Positions 35,078-43,683 of a stretch of DNA of 64,000 nt are shown here, piece by piece (position 1 is the stretch's first letter; each line of letters starts with the position of its first letter). The notes under the pieces were generated by a model. It ran no database searches, had not been told where the DNA came from, and was given only the letters and a program-made list of their open reading frames with translations. A program made the translations under genes and the position numbers. The stretch covers positions 1-64,000 of the forward strand of contig CALUTD010000009.1 of the NCBI GenBank assembly GCA_944323625.1. The letters are read 5' to 3'. The stretch is from Candidatus Gastranaerophilales bacterium. GTDB taxonomy: Bacteria > Cyanobacteriota > Vampirovibrionia > Gastranaerophilales > Gastranaerophilaceae.

Positions 35078-35801
35078 TCTCTACCCCGTTTATTACGGTT
35101 GTAAGTGCGGCGGCAAGTGCGGTATCTGCCCTATATATTAGTTTACCCAAAGTAATTAGCGGCAAATTATTTTGTTTAAAAAACTCAAATTCTTTATCCG
35201 AAAATCCGCCCTCTGGCCCTATTATTAGTATAATATCTTTATTTTTATCAATATTTGATTCTTTTATATATTTAAAAAAAGTTGTTTCGGTATTTCGTTC
35301 GGCAAAAACTATAATCTGTTCATATTCTTTCACTATATCTTTAAGATATTTCATATCAAATACCTTTGGAATATCTGCTCTTTCACATTGTTTTACGGAT
35401 TCAACCGCAATTTTTCGCCATTTTTCGATTTTATTTTTAATAACGGATTCTTTTACTGCACAATTATCAGTATATAAAGGAATAATTCCTTTTACACCAA
35501 GTTCCGTAGCTTTTTGAATTGAACTTATTTGAGCATCAGAATTCAATACACTCTGTGCAATATATAGGTTTATGCTCAATTTACGTTCGGATTTATAATA
35601 TTTTTGTATTTGAACTTCAAAATAATCTTTTTCAATTTTTTCTAAAATCGTTTCATATCTGATTTCATTTTCATCAAGAAAGAAAAGCTGCTCTCCTTTT
35701 TTAGCACGCAGTACTTTTATTATATGTTTATATAACTCTTTATCCGTTATAAGTATTTTATTATCTGTAATATTATCTGATTTTATTAAAAATTGAGGCA
35801 T
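35070..35801 (-). CDS. rsmE: 16S rRNA m3U1498 methyltransferase RsmE
   Basis: The 243-residue protein has the N-terminal PUA-like domain and the SPOUT knot with LIIGPEGGFSDKE and LGKLIYRADTALAAAL, the RsmE SAM-binding motifs. It methylates U1498 of 16S rRNA in the small subunit. It is the first gene of a two-gene unit with cca. Confidence 0.95.
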   Translation of the reverse strand: MPQFLIKSDNITDNKILITDKELYKHIIKVLRAKKGEQLFFLDENEIRYETILEKIEKDYFEVQIQKYYKSERKLSINLYIAQSVLNSDAQISSIQKATELGVKGIIPLYTDNCAVKESVIKNKIEKWRKIAVESVKQCERADIPKVFDMKYLKDIVKEYEQIIVFAERNTETTFFKYIKESNIDKNKDIILIIGPEGGFSDKEFEFFKQNNLPLITLGKLIYRADTALAAALTTVINGVENV

Positions 35802-35894
35802 AATTTTTTCCTTAAAATTATTATAGCAAAATAATTTATGTTTAGAATCACTGTATAACTTTACTTTATAATCATAAAATTATATTATTTAATT

Positions 35895-37268
35895 ATGAGT
35901 GAGATTTCTACACAGATAATAGAAGAAGCGATATACAAATTATGCTTTGATGCTAATATATGTTTGGATAAAAGTATATATGAAAAAATCTTGGCTGCTT
36001 ATAAAAAAAATCATTCAGACATATTAAAAAATATTCTAAAAAATGCAAAAAACGCTTATGATTTAAATCTGCCTTTATGTCAGGATACCGGGCAGGTAAT
36101 AGTTTTCCTTGAAATAGGGCAAAATGTTAAACTTACAGGTGAATTTATTTTGGATTCGGTAAATAAAGCTGTTGAAAAATGTTATATTGACAACTTTTTC
36201 AGAAAATCAACAGTCCGAAATTCCGTTTTTGACCGTCAAAATACAAACAATAATACACCGGCAATTATATATACAAAATACATTAATGGAGATGAAATAA
36301 AAATAACCGTATTAATTAAGGGAGCCGGTTCAGAAAATAAATCAAAACTTGAAATGCTGCTTCCGACTTCAAGCGAAGAAGAAATTATTTCCCGCTGTTC
36401 TGAAATGGTACTTCAAGCAGGAATTAACGCATGCCCGCCAATGTTTATCGGTATTGGTATAGGTGCAACGGCAGATAAAGCTTGTGTTATGTCTAAAATT
36501 GCACTTTGCACTAATGAATTTACAAAAGAAGAAATTGAAATTGCCGATAGAATCAAAGAAACCGTTAATTCAAAGGCGCCTTCGGAATACAAAAATTTTT
36601 ATGTTCTTGATGTAAAAGTATTGACCGCTCCAACTCATATTGCCTGCATGCCGGCTGCTGTTACGATTAATTGTCATTCTGAAAGAATTTCATCCTGCAT
36701 TATTAATAAAGAAGGTATTATATATAACCATAAAGTTCCTAATTTTATAGATATAGAAGAAGAACAAAATACGTTAAAAGAAGTTTTTGCTAATGATATA
36801 GACCAAATAAAGTCATTAAAACAGGGCGAAAAAATTCTTTTAACCGGAGAAATTTATGTTGCACGTGATATGGCGCATAAAAGACTTTTTGATTTAATAA
36901 AAGAGAACAAAAAACTTCCGATTAATTTAAAAGACAGTATAATTTTCTATGCAGGGCCTTGCCCTGAGAAACCATCAAGAATAATAGGTTCTATAGGACC
37001 AACAACCGCCTCAAGAATGGATAAATATGCCGGTGAGTTTTATGAAAGAGGCATGATTGCTTCAATAGGTAAAGGCTCAAGAAGTGATGAGATAAAAAAG
37101 GTAATACACAAAAACAATGCGAAATATTTCACTATTCAAGGCGGCATTGCGGCATTGTTATCAGAAAAAGTAAAACGAAAAGAGATTATAGCTTTTAATG
37201 ATTTAGGTACGGAAGCTCTAATGAAAATATATGTTGAAAAACTCCCCGTTTGTGTAGATATTGATTAA
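35895..37268 (+). CDS. Class I fumarate hydratase, fused alpha and beta domains
   Basis: The 457-residue protein combines the 4Fe-4S alpha domain (LCQDTGQVIVFLEIG, CPPMFIGIGIGATADKA, MPAAVTINCHSERISSC) with the beta swivel domain (GPTTASRMDKYAGEFYERG). Class I fumarases are oxygen-sensitive and interconvert fumarate and malate. Tartrate dehydratase is an alternative for the same family. No ribosome site is obvious and AT-rich -10-like sequences abut the ATG. The gene stands alone, divergent from rsmE. Confidence 0.87.
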   Translation: MSEISTQIIEEAIYKLCFDANICLDKSIYEKILAAYKKNHSDILKNILKNAKNAYDLNLPLCQDTGQVIVFLEIGQNVKLTGEFILDSVNKAVEKCYIDNFFRKSTVRNSVFDRQNTNNNTPAIIYTKYINGDEIKITVLIKGAGSENKSKLEMLLPTSSEEEIISRCSEMVLQAGINACPPMFIGIGIGATADKACVMSKIALCTNEFTKEEIEIADRIKETVNSKAPSEYKNFYVLDVKVLTAPTHIACMPAAVTINCHSERISSCIINKEGIIYNHKVPNFIDIEEEQNTLKEVFANDIDQIKSLKQGEKILLTGEIYVARDMAHKRLFDLIKENKKLPINLKDSIIFYAGPCPEKPSRIIGSIGPTTASRMDKYAGEFYERGMIASIGKGSRSDEIKKVIHKNNAKYFTIQGGIAALLSEKVKRKEIIAFNDLGTEALMKIYVEKLPVCVDID

Positions 37269-37298
37269 TTTTGTTTTTCGGCACTTTTAGTATTGTAT

Positions 37299-37355
37299 AA
37301 CTAATAAAAATAAGTTGGGCAAATTAGAAGCCGGTTCAGTGGCTTGCCATTTTTA
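37299..37355 (+). repeat. Partial unit of the GCCGCTGC repeat family
   Basis: AAAAATAAGTTGGGCAAATT followed by AGAAGCCGG matches parts of the units at 238-361. It is truncated and followed by the 70-base module at 37421. Confidence 0.55.
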
Positions 37356-37420
37356 AAGTTATTCTTTAATTTATTAATAAATAAAAAAATAAAATCTTCC
37401 GCTCGATATTTTTTTCCAAT

Positions 37421-37489
37421 AATGCTAATTTCAACTTAAGGCTGCGTAACTCACGGGCTAACGCCCGCTCAAACAATACTCCGCCTTGT
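37421..37489 (+). repeat. Dispersed repeat, copy 2
   Basis: Second copy of the module at 162-231, with GGCTAACGCCCGCTCAAACA. In both places it lies close to 59-bp family units and to a TTTTGTCA terminal-like sequence, so a composite element has been duplicated and rearranged. Confidence 0.7.
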
Positions 37490-37558
37490 TATTGTTTCAA
37501 TAAGCATTATTTGGGAAAAGAAATATATGCTGTCAAATTTTATTTTTTTATTTAATAT

Positions 37559-37588
37559 TTTTGTCACCGAATTATGTAACATATACAC
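37559..37588 (+). repeat. Terminal-repeat-like sequence, copy c
   Basis: TTTTGTCACCGAATTATGTA and onward, the same end sequence as at 636-665 and 29123-29153. The stretch TGTCAAATTTTATTTTTTTA just upstream is also shared with 490-512. No inverted partner was found. Confidence 0.6.
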
Positions 37589-37833
37589 GAATGACAGGCT
37601 TGAGCGTAAAGCAAATCCAAGAAGCGGATTTGCGGACGGACGAAGTTCCGGAAAGCGAAAGCCGAAATGAGGACAGCCGAAGGCGAACGAATGACAGGCT
37701 TGAGCGTAAAGCAAATCCAAGAAGCGGATTTGCGGACGGACGAAGTTCCGGAAAGCGAAAGCCGAAATGAGGACAGCCGAAGGCGAACGAATGACAGGCT
37801 TGAGCGTAAAGCAAATCCAAGAAGCGGATTTGC
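37589..37833 (+). repeat. 100-bp tandem repeat, about 2.4 copies
   Basis: Exact 100-base period: units begin at about 37589, 37689 and 37789 with GAATGACAGGCTTGAGCGTA. Each contains the hairpin module CAAATCCAAGAAGCGGATTTG. The first two units look identical. Frames through the array on both strands are repetitive and not genes. The segment between 37269 and 37926 holds only these repeats. Confidence 0.9.
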
Positions 37834-37926
37834 CTTACGGTTTAGGTATTCTATTTACAAATAAATTGTTAATAATGTAGAATATAAAAAATGGCAGTTT
37901 AATTGACAAGAAAGGAACAATTAATA

Positions 37927-39516
37927 ATGTCGGGAATAATTTTATTTTGTGCAATTGTTATATTATCGTGTATTATTACAAATAAATTTTCTAACAAACT
38001 CGGAATGCCGGCACTGGTTTTCTTTATGTTCTTAGGTGTTTTATTCGGTTCAGACGGACTTTTTAAACTGTCTTTTGATGATTATAATTTAACTTCTAAA
38101 CTTTGTTCTATAGGATTATTGTTTATAATATTTTACGGCGGATTTTGCACAAAGAAACCAAACAATAAAGTAACATTGCAAGCTATTTTGTTATCATCAC
38201 TAGGTACTGTATTAACTGCTATTATTACTGCAGTTTTTTGTTATTTCGGACTTAAAATGCCATTTGCGGAAAGTTTTTTAATAGGTGCCATTATAAGTTC
38301 AACTGATGCGGCATCTGTATTTTCAATATTGCGTTCAAAAAGACTCAATTTAAAATATAATACAGCACCGCTTTTGGAAATGGAAAGCGGCAGCAATGAC
38401 CCTTTTGCTTACTTATTAACAATGCTCGGTATAGTTTTATTAAAAGGCGGAAGCTTATCCAGCCTTACCCCGATGTTATTTAAACAAATAATTTTTGGAG
38501 TATTATTCGGAGTTGTTATTGCAGTTGCAGCTATTTATATATTTAAGAAGACAAAACTTCTTACTGAAAGCAGTGATACTATATTTATGGTTGCTGTTGC
38601 ACTTTTATCATACGCAATACCGGATTTACTCGGCGGAAACGGATATTTGAGCGTTTATATTACAGGCATAATCCTTGGTAACAGTGATATAAAAAACAAA
38701 ATTAATCTTATATATTTCTTTGACGGCGTAACAGCATTATCACAGGTTTTGATATTTTTCCTTATCGGATTTCTTTCATTCCCTCACAAGATTCCGGAAA
38801 TTCTTTTACCTGCAGTTGCAATTACACTTTTTCTTTCATTTATTGCAAGACCGATTGCAGTCAGTGCAATTATGTTACCATTTAAAGCTAAGTGGAATCA
38901 AATCAGTTTTATTTCATGGGCAGGGTTAAGAGGTGCCGCTTCTATCGTATTTGCTATTATGGTTGTAGCGGAAAGCAGTTCAATGCGTTATGATATATTC
39001 CATATCGTTTTTGTTGTTGCACTTCTTTCGGTTACGGTTCAAGGCTCTATGCTCCCGGTTATTGCCAAACGCGATGATATGATAGACAGATTCTCTGACG
39101 TAAGAAAAACATTCAATGATTATCAGTATGAATCGGCTATAGCATTAAATAAAATGGTAATAAAGGATTCTCATCCCTGGAAAGGCTGCGCGCTCAAGGA
39201 TATTACAATAAGTGATAATGCTTTGATTTTGGTCATAAACAGAAATAATGAAAAGATTCTGCCAAAAGGAAATACTGTTTTACAAGAAGGTGACGAAATT
39301 TTAATCGGTACTACGGTTGTAAAAACTTCGGATGATATAAATCTTTGTGAAACGATTATTGATGAAGGTCATGAATGGAACGATAAAAAAATTAATATGA
39401 TTGACTGCCCTCAAAATATGCTTATTGCACTTATAAAAAGAGGCGAAGAATCTTTTGTTCCTAACGGCAGTACTGAAATAAAAACAGGTGATACAGTAGT
39501 ATTTTATGAAATATAA
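37927..39516 (+). CDS. Cation/proton antiporter, NhaP2/CvrA type
   Basis: The 529-residue protein has about 12 membrane helices of the CPA1 antiporter family, with the SSTDAASVF and ESGSNDPFAY motifs that carry the ion-binding aspartates. The cytoplasmic C-terminus looks like two TrkA-C/RCK-C-type lobes (about 405-460 and 480-529). Such proteins exchange K+ or Na+ for H+. I choose the ATG at 37927 behind AAAGGAAC rather than a TTG 24 bases earlier. Confidence 0.88.
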   Translation: MSGIILFCAIVILSCIITNKFSNKLGMPALVFFMFLGVLFGSDGLFKLSFDDYNLTSKLCSIGLLFIIFYGGFCTKKPNNKVTLQAILLSSLGTVLTAIITAVFCYFGLKMPFAESFLIGAIISSTDAASVFSILRSKRLNLKYNTAPLLEMESGSNDPFAYLLTMLGIVLLKGGSLSSLTPMLFKQIIFGVLFGVVIAVAAIYIFKKTKLLTESSDTIFMVAVALLSYAIPDLLGGNGYLSVYITGIILGNSDIKNKINLIYFFDGVTALSQVLIFFLIGFLSFPHKIPEILLPAVAITLFLSFIARPIAVSAIMLPFKAKWNQISFISWAGLRGAASIVFAIMVVAESSSMRYDIFHIVFVVALLSVTVQGSMLPVIAKRDDMIDRFSDVRKTFNDYQYESAIALNKMVIKDSHPWKGCALKDITISDNALILVINRNNEKILPKGNTVLQEGDEILIGTTVVKTSDDINLCETIIDEGHEWNDKKINMIDCPQNMLIALIKRGEESFVPNGSTEIKTGDTVVFYEI

Positions 39517-39630
39517 AAACTTTGTTTCTTTTTTTAGTAAAAACCTTTCAATAATTAATTTTTAATTAACCTATTGATGTAATTTCCTATTTAAGGTGTA
39601 AAATAATTTTATACAAAAAGGAGAGATATC

Positions 39631-40140
39631 ATGATGAACGAAAAACTTGAAAAAGCTTTTAATGACCAAATCAATGCTGAATTTTACTCAGAATACTTTT
39701 ATCTTGCAATGTATGCATATTTTGATAGAATGAACCTGCAAGGGTTTAAAAACTGGATGAATGTTCAAATTCAGGAAGAACATGCTCATGCAATGGGATT
39801 ATTTAACTATGTTCATGAAAGAGGCGGAAAAGTTGTTCTTCAAGAAATTGCAAAACCTCAAACTGATTGGGAATCACCTTTAGAAGTATTTAAAGATGTT
39901 CTTAAACATGAACAATATGTTACTTCAAGAATAAACGAACTTGCCGATATTGCGGATGAAGTTAAAGACAGAGCCGCAGTTTCTTTTATTGATTGGTATA
40001 TAAAAGAACAGGTTGAAGAAGAAAATAATGTAGGAAATGTTTTAAAAACATTAACATTAATTTGTGATGACAAACAATGTTTATATATGTTAGATAAAGA
40101 ACTGGCTGCAAGAACTTTTACAGCGCCTGTTATCGGTTAG
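39631..40140 (+). CDS. Ferritin
   Basis: The 169-residue bacterial ferritin starts MMNEKLEKAFNDQINAE and carries the ferroxidase residues in ALL-helical motifs (NAEFYSEYFY, QEEHAHAMG, and the later EQYVTSRINEL and EQVEEENNV). It stores iron and limits Fenton chemistry, a companion to the rubrerythrin in this window. AGGAGAG lies before the first ATG; the second ATG, one codon on, is equally possible. Confidence 0.95.
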   Translation: MMNEKLEKAFNDQINAEFYSEYFYLAMYAYFDRMNLQGFKNWMNVQIQEEHAHAMGLFNYVHERGGKVVLQEIAKPQTDWESPLEVFKDVLKHEQYVTSRINELADIADEVKDRAAVSFIDWYIKEQVEEENNVGNVLKTLTLICDDKQCLYMLDKELAARTFTAPVIG

Positions 40141-40161
40141 TAAATCTAAAATACATTATGC

Positions 40162-40189
40162 AAAAAGGATATTAAACAATATCCTTTTT
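40162..40189. terminator. Bidirectional terminator between ferritin and nth
   Basis: AAAAAGGATATT/AATATCCTTTTT around an AAAC loop gives a T run on both strands between two convergent genes. Confidence 0.85.
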
Positions 40190-40825
40190 GTTATTTTTAT
40201 AAAATTTACAATAATCACACAGTCTGCATTTAGTACATAACGGTTTTGACGGCTTGCAAACGTTTTGTCCCAGCGTTACAAACAGAGTATTAATTTCAGA
40301 CCAACAATTTTCAGGCAAATTATTTTTTAAAGCAAATTCAGTTTCCTCAGGGGTTTTTGTGCAGACAATTCCCAAACGGTTTGAAATTCTATGGACATGC
40401 ACATCGACACAGATACTTGGCATTGAATACCCTTTTGATTGTACAAGGTTTGCAGTTTTTCTGCCAACGCCCTTAAACTTTATTAATTCATCTATTTCTT
40501 TTGGTACTATACTTTTATGATTGTAATAGAGCTCATTTGAAATATCCAAAATTTGTTTTGCTTTATTTTTGTAAAATCCGACAGGATATATTGCTTTTTC
40601 TAAATCCTCTAGCTTTACATTAAGAAAGTCTTTAGGAGTCTTGCCCAAACTCAGCATTCTCATTGTTGCAGGATACGTTGTTCTGTCATTAGTTCTCAAA
40701 GATAAAATACATGCAATTAATACAATAAAAGGGTCATGAATATCTTCCATAAATTTTACAAAGTCTGTTTGAGGAAGTTTCATTTCTTTTATGCCATTTA
40801 TAATTTTATCGAAATTTTTTATCAT
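40172..40825 (-). CDS. nth: Endonuclease III
   Basis: The 217-residue DNA glycosylase/AP lyase has the helix-hairpin-helix with catalytic K123 (KGVGRKTAN), catalytic D141 (CVDVHVHRISNRLG) and the 4Fe-4S loop C190-C197-C200-C206. It removes oxidised pyrimidines from DNA. An extra cysteine (C203) lies in the loop. Its 3' end overlaps the shared terminator with ferritin. Confidence 0.95.
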   Translation of the reverse strand: MIKNFDKIINGIKEMKLPQTDFVKFMEDIHDPFIVLIACILSLRTNDRTTYPATMRMLSLGKTPKDFLNVKLEDLEKAIYPVGFYKNKAKQILDISNELYYNHKSIVPKEIDELIKFKGVGRKTANLVQSKGYSMPSICVDVHVHRISNRLGIVCTKTPEETEFALKNNLPENCWSEINTLFVTLGQNVCKPSKPLCTKCRLCDYCKFYKNNKKDIV

Positions 40826-40848
40826 AAAAATATACTACCAAAAAAACA

Positions 40849-41064
40849 CTACTCTTTCTTATTTTTGGGTACAAATTTTAAATCATAACCCAGTATATCA
40901 GCTATTATAATCATTTCACGATGTGTTATTGTTTCATTTCTTAACTTATTAGATAAATTTTGCATTGAATATGGTTTATTTAATCGTTGAGAAAGCGCCT
41001 GGGCCAATTCAGTAAGGGTAATATTAACATCCAGTAAAACCTTTTTTAAATCATTTATTATCAT
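40849..41064 (-). CDS. Small helix-turn-helix protein (XRE-like)
   Basis: The 71-residue protein has a Cro/XRE-like fold (LTELAQALSQRLNKPYSMQN, then ITHREMIIIADILGY). It could bind DNA as a dimer. It lies 23 bases before nth in the same direction, so both may share a transcript. The target is unknown. Confidence 0.75.
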   Translation of the reverse strand: MIINDLKKVLLDVNITLTELAQALSQRLNKPYSMQNLSNKLRNETITHREMIIIADILGYDLKFVPKNKKE

Positions 41065-41207
41065 TTAACAGCTCCATATATTTATTTAAAATTATATGAA
41101 TCAATTAACAATTTAATAAATTAATTTATTTCATTATTGACAATTAAATGTATTAATGTATTATTAAATATAATTATTTAATTGTGTTAAAAATATAAAG
41201 GATTAAA

Positions 41208-41927
41208 ATGAAAAAAACTTTTACACTTGCAGAAGTTTTAATAACTTTAGTTGGAATAGGAATTATTGTCGCAATAACCGTTATGATTTTAATTGCGGAT
41301 ATACAGGAAAAAGCAACGGTACAAAGAGTAAAACAGGCTTATTCAATGCTTTCTCAAGCATACGAAATGATATTAAAAGATGAGGGAAGTCCTGATGAAT
41401 GGGGAATGCAGGGAATGTATAATGATTTATCACATAGAATTCTTGCTAAGAAATTTATACCTTATATGAAAGTTCAAACTGATTGTACGGATATGAAATC
41501 AAGTCCTAAAATTGCAAAATATTGTTTAGCAAAATACTCTGATTATGCAAGTTATTCATCATTTACAACAATAAACGGGATAGTTTTTACATTTAGATCT
41601 TGGAATAAAAATTGTACATCAAGGTATGGGTATGTTAAAAATGTATGCGGTCAAATTATTGTTGATATTAATGGAAACAAAAATCCGAATGTATTGGGTA
41701 GAGATTTATTTAGTTTTTATTTCACTAAAGATAAAATTTATCCAATCGGTACTAACGGAGATTCTATTTCTCTTTATAATTATTGTACAAATATAAGAGC
41801 ATTTGGTCAGCCATATGGTAACTACGCAAATGGAATGGGCTGCACTGCGTGGGTAATCTATAATGAAAATATGGACTACCTCAGGTGCAGCGATTTATCC
41901 TGGGAAGGTAAAAAAGAATGCAAATAA
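41208..41927 (+). CDS. Type II/IV prepilin-like (pseudopilin) protein
   Basis: The 239-residue protein starts MKKTFTLAEVLITLVGIGII, with threonine before the presumed cleavage and glutamate at +5. The mature part shows the common DINGNKNPNVLGRDLFSFYF motif and many cysteines. An AAAGGA site precedes the ATG. Unlike the others, it has no poly-G leader upstream. It is the first of two tandem prepilin genes separated by an inverted-repeat element. Confidence 0.88.
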   Translation: MKKTFTLAEVLITLVGIGIIVAITVMILIADIQEKATVQRVKQAYSMLSQAYEMILKDEGSPDEWGMQGMYNDLSHRILAKKFIPYMKVQTDCTDMKSSPKIAKYCLAKYSDYASYSSFTTINGIVFTFRSWNKNCTSRYGYVKNVCGQIIVDINGNKNPNVLGRDLFSFYFTKDKIYPIGTNGDSISLYNYCTNIRAFGQPYGNYANGMGCTAWVIYNENMDYLRCSDLSWEGKKECK

Positions 41928-41943
41928 AAACATTAAAGATACT

Positions 41944-41995
41944 GTAAATCAGAGATTTACCGCATCCTACTTCTAGTTAGGAACCCGCCGCTGCG
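41944..41995 (+). repeat. Remnants of two dispersed repeats
   Basis: GTAAATC AGA GATTTAC with CGCATCCTAC corresponds to one half of the perfect hairpin at 24192-24228. It is followed directly by AGGAACCCGCCGCTGCGG of the 59-bp family and by AAATCCGCTTCTTGGAT, the inverted hairpin module. Confidence 0.55.
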
Positions 41996-42030
41996 GTCGG
42001 AAAATCCGCTTCTTGGATGACGGGAAATTA

Positions 42031-42282
42031 ATTGTATATGTTGCGTAGTTTAATGACAAAAAGAAAAAATCTTGTTGTCATTCTGAAAGTGCAGAAAAAT
42101 TAATTCATCCATATCAGTTAATTTTTCGCACTGTTCAGAATCTTACCAACTGGGAATTACACAATAATTTCATAAAATTTGATATTCATAGTTTCATGTT
42201 ATCACTACATGCCGGTAAGATCCTAAGCTCGCTCCTTAGGATGACATCTTTATTTTGGCAGCGAATTATGAACATATACAAT
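42031..42282. mobile_element. 252-bp MITE-like element with terminal inverted repeats
   Basis: The left end ATTGTATATGTTGCGTAGTT (42031 on) and right end (42253-42282, ending AACATATACAAT) are imperfect inverted repeats matching those of 28522-29153. Inside are a long stem around ATTCTGAA/TTCAGAAT and a short one, ATCCTAAG/CTTAGGAT near 42219-42241, which resembles common AGGATGACA-type intergenic hairpins. No coding capacity. It sits between two prepilin genes. Confidence 0.6.
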
Positions 42283-42382
42283 TCATAATTTTTTTAAACA
42301 ACATACGAAATATCTTCTTGTGCATATTATTAGTACATCATACATGAGTTTTTCACTTGTAAAAAACGTACAATATATGCTA

Positions 42383-42409
42383 ATATAAATTAAAGAGGAG
42401 ACTTATATT
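42383..42409 (+). promoter_or_regulatory. Shared promoter and ribosome site of a prepilin leader
   Basis: TAATATAAATTAAAGAGGAGACTT reads the same, in order and spacing, as the regions before the leaders at 6505, 30052 and 30921. GAGGAGAC is the ribosome site for the ATG at 42410. Confidence 0.55.
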
Positions 42410-43106
42410 ATGTATAAACCAATAAAACGCCACGGGGGGGGGTAGAAACGAATCAATTTTTGAGAATTATTTTTCTCGCCAAAACTCTTCATTTACACTT
42501 TCTGAAGTTTTAATTACTCTTGTTGTTATTGGAATTATAGCCGCAATAACAATCCCTGCGTTAATGAATAATATAGAAAATCATAACTTAATAAGCTCTT
42601 ATAAAAAAGTTTATTCAACATTATCCCAGGTTCATGAACGAATGAAAGCGGATAATGGTAATTCACTCGCTCCTATTAATGTTTCATCTTCCGAAGAACT
42701 GGCTTATTTACTTAAAAATTATTTTGTTGAAGCTAAAATTTGTAAAGCAGGCAACGGAAAAGAATGTTTTCCTGTATATAAACATTTAAATGGCTCTAAA
42801 GTTGCAGAAAGTACTATAAATAGTCATCCTTCTATAGTGCTAACAGATGGTACACTGCTATTATTAAACTTCAATTCTTCAAGTTGCACTTCATCGTTGG
42901 AATTAAAACAAAATATAGGCTGCTTCAGAGTAAGAGCTGATTTAAACGGTTTAAAAAACCCGAACACTGTAGGTAAAGATATTCATGATTTTTATTTTAT
43001 CGAGGACAAAGTGATTGCCAGAGGCGACCCGTTAACTACGACAAAATTAAATGATGGTTATGGATTTGCACAAGGTTACAAGATTTTAACAACCGGTAAA
43101 ATATAA
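42410..43106 (+). CDS. Prepilin-like protein, interrupted by a G9 tract
   Basis: From the ATG at 42410 the frame reads MYKPIKRHGGG and stops at TAG directly after nine G (42434-42442). Losing one G or gaining two joins the leader to NYFSRQNSSFTLSEVLITL and yields a prepilin of about 231 residues ending at 43106. The prepilin helix and Cys-rich domain (NGLKNPNTVGKDIHDFYF) are intact and have no other good start; an ATG at 42564 lies after the helix. So the gene is off as sequenced and looks switchable. Confidence 0.75.
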
Positions 43107-43124
43107 AGACTAAGGATAAATTTA

Positions 43125-43580
43125 CTAATGAACTTTAATTTGTAAAGATAATTCTTTTCTTATATCCTCAACTGATATATATTCAATAGGAGAATTATCA
43201 TCTTTTCTTAAATATACATCTTTTAATCCTGATTGCACTATGAATCTTTTACATAGAATGCAAATAAAGTTGTGGCCATATATATACATTGTTGCATCTT
43301 TACATCTATCTTGACCGGCTTGAATTATAGCATTTTGCTCTGCATGAATACTGCGGCACGTTTCATACATTGTTCCTGACGGAATATTATTTTCAATACG
43401 ATAGCATTTCCCGATTTCAAAACAAGAAGTAACTTTTGACGGTGTACCGTTGTAGCCTGTTGCTTTAATTTTTTTATCTTCTCCCACAATAACAGCGCCA
43501 ACATGTGCTCTTAAACAATTTGACCGTGATGCACAAGTTTTAGCAATTTCCAAAAAATATTCGTTCCATTCTTTTACCAT
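43125..43580 (-). CDS. dCMP deaminase family protein
   Basis: The 151-residue zinc enzyme has the HAE motif (H79 and E81 in SIHAEQNAI) and C107-C110 (CILC) as the other ligands. The usual proline before the first cysteine is isoleucine here. It probably deaminates dCMP to dUMP; ComEB-type proteins belong to the same family. I place the start at 43580 behind GATGAGGG rather than four codons earlier. It is convergent with the prepilin gene. Confidence 0.85.
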   Translation of the reverse strand: MVKEWNEYFLEIAKTCASRSNCLRAHVGAVIVGEDKKIKATGYNGTPSKVTSCFEIGKCYRIENNIPSGTMYETCRSIHAEQNAIIQAGQDRCKDATMYIYGHNFICILCKRFIVQSGLKDVYLRKDDNSPIEYISVEDIRKELSLQIKVH

Positions 43581-43683
43581 AAATTCCCTCATCTTTCACT
43601 TTATATAATACAAGACTTCATATTAAGTAACAATATTTTGTAAATTATTTATAAATATATGAATTTTAATTTACAATTAATTT

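Noticed and set aside
37469-37864. Repetitive frames on both strands across the 100-bp tandem repeat
   Set aside because: The translated repeats are identical because the DNA is a tandem array; no ribosome site and no family.
42564-43106. Start of the prepilin gene at the ATG at 42564
   Set aside because: That ATG lies after the prepilin helix (FTLSEVLITL) and has no ribosome site. The true gene begins at 42410 and is interrupted by the G9 tract.
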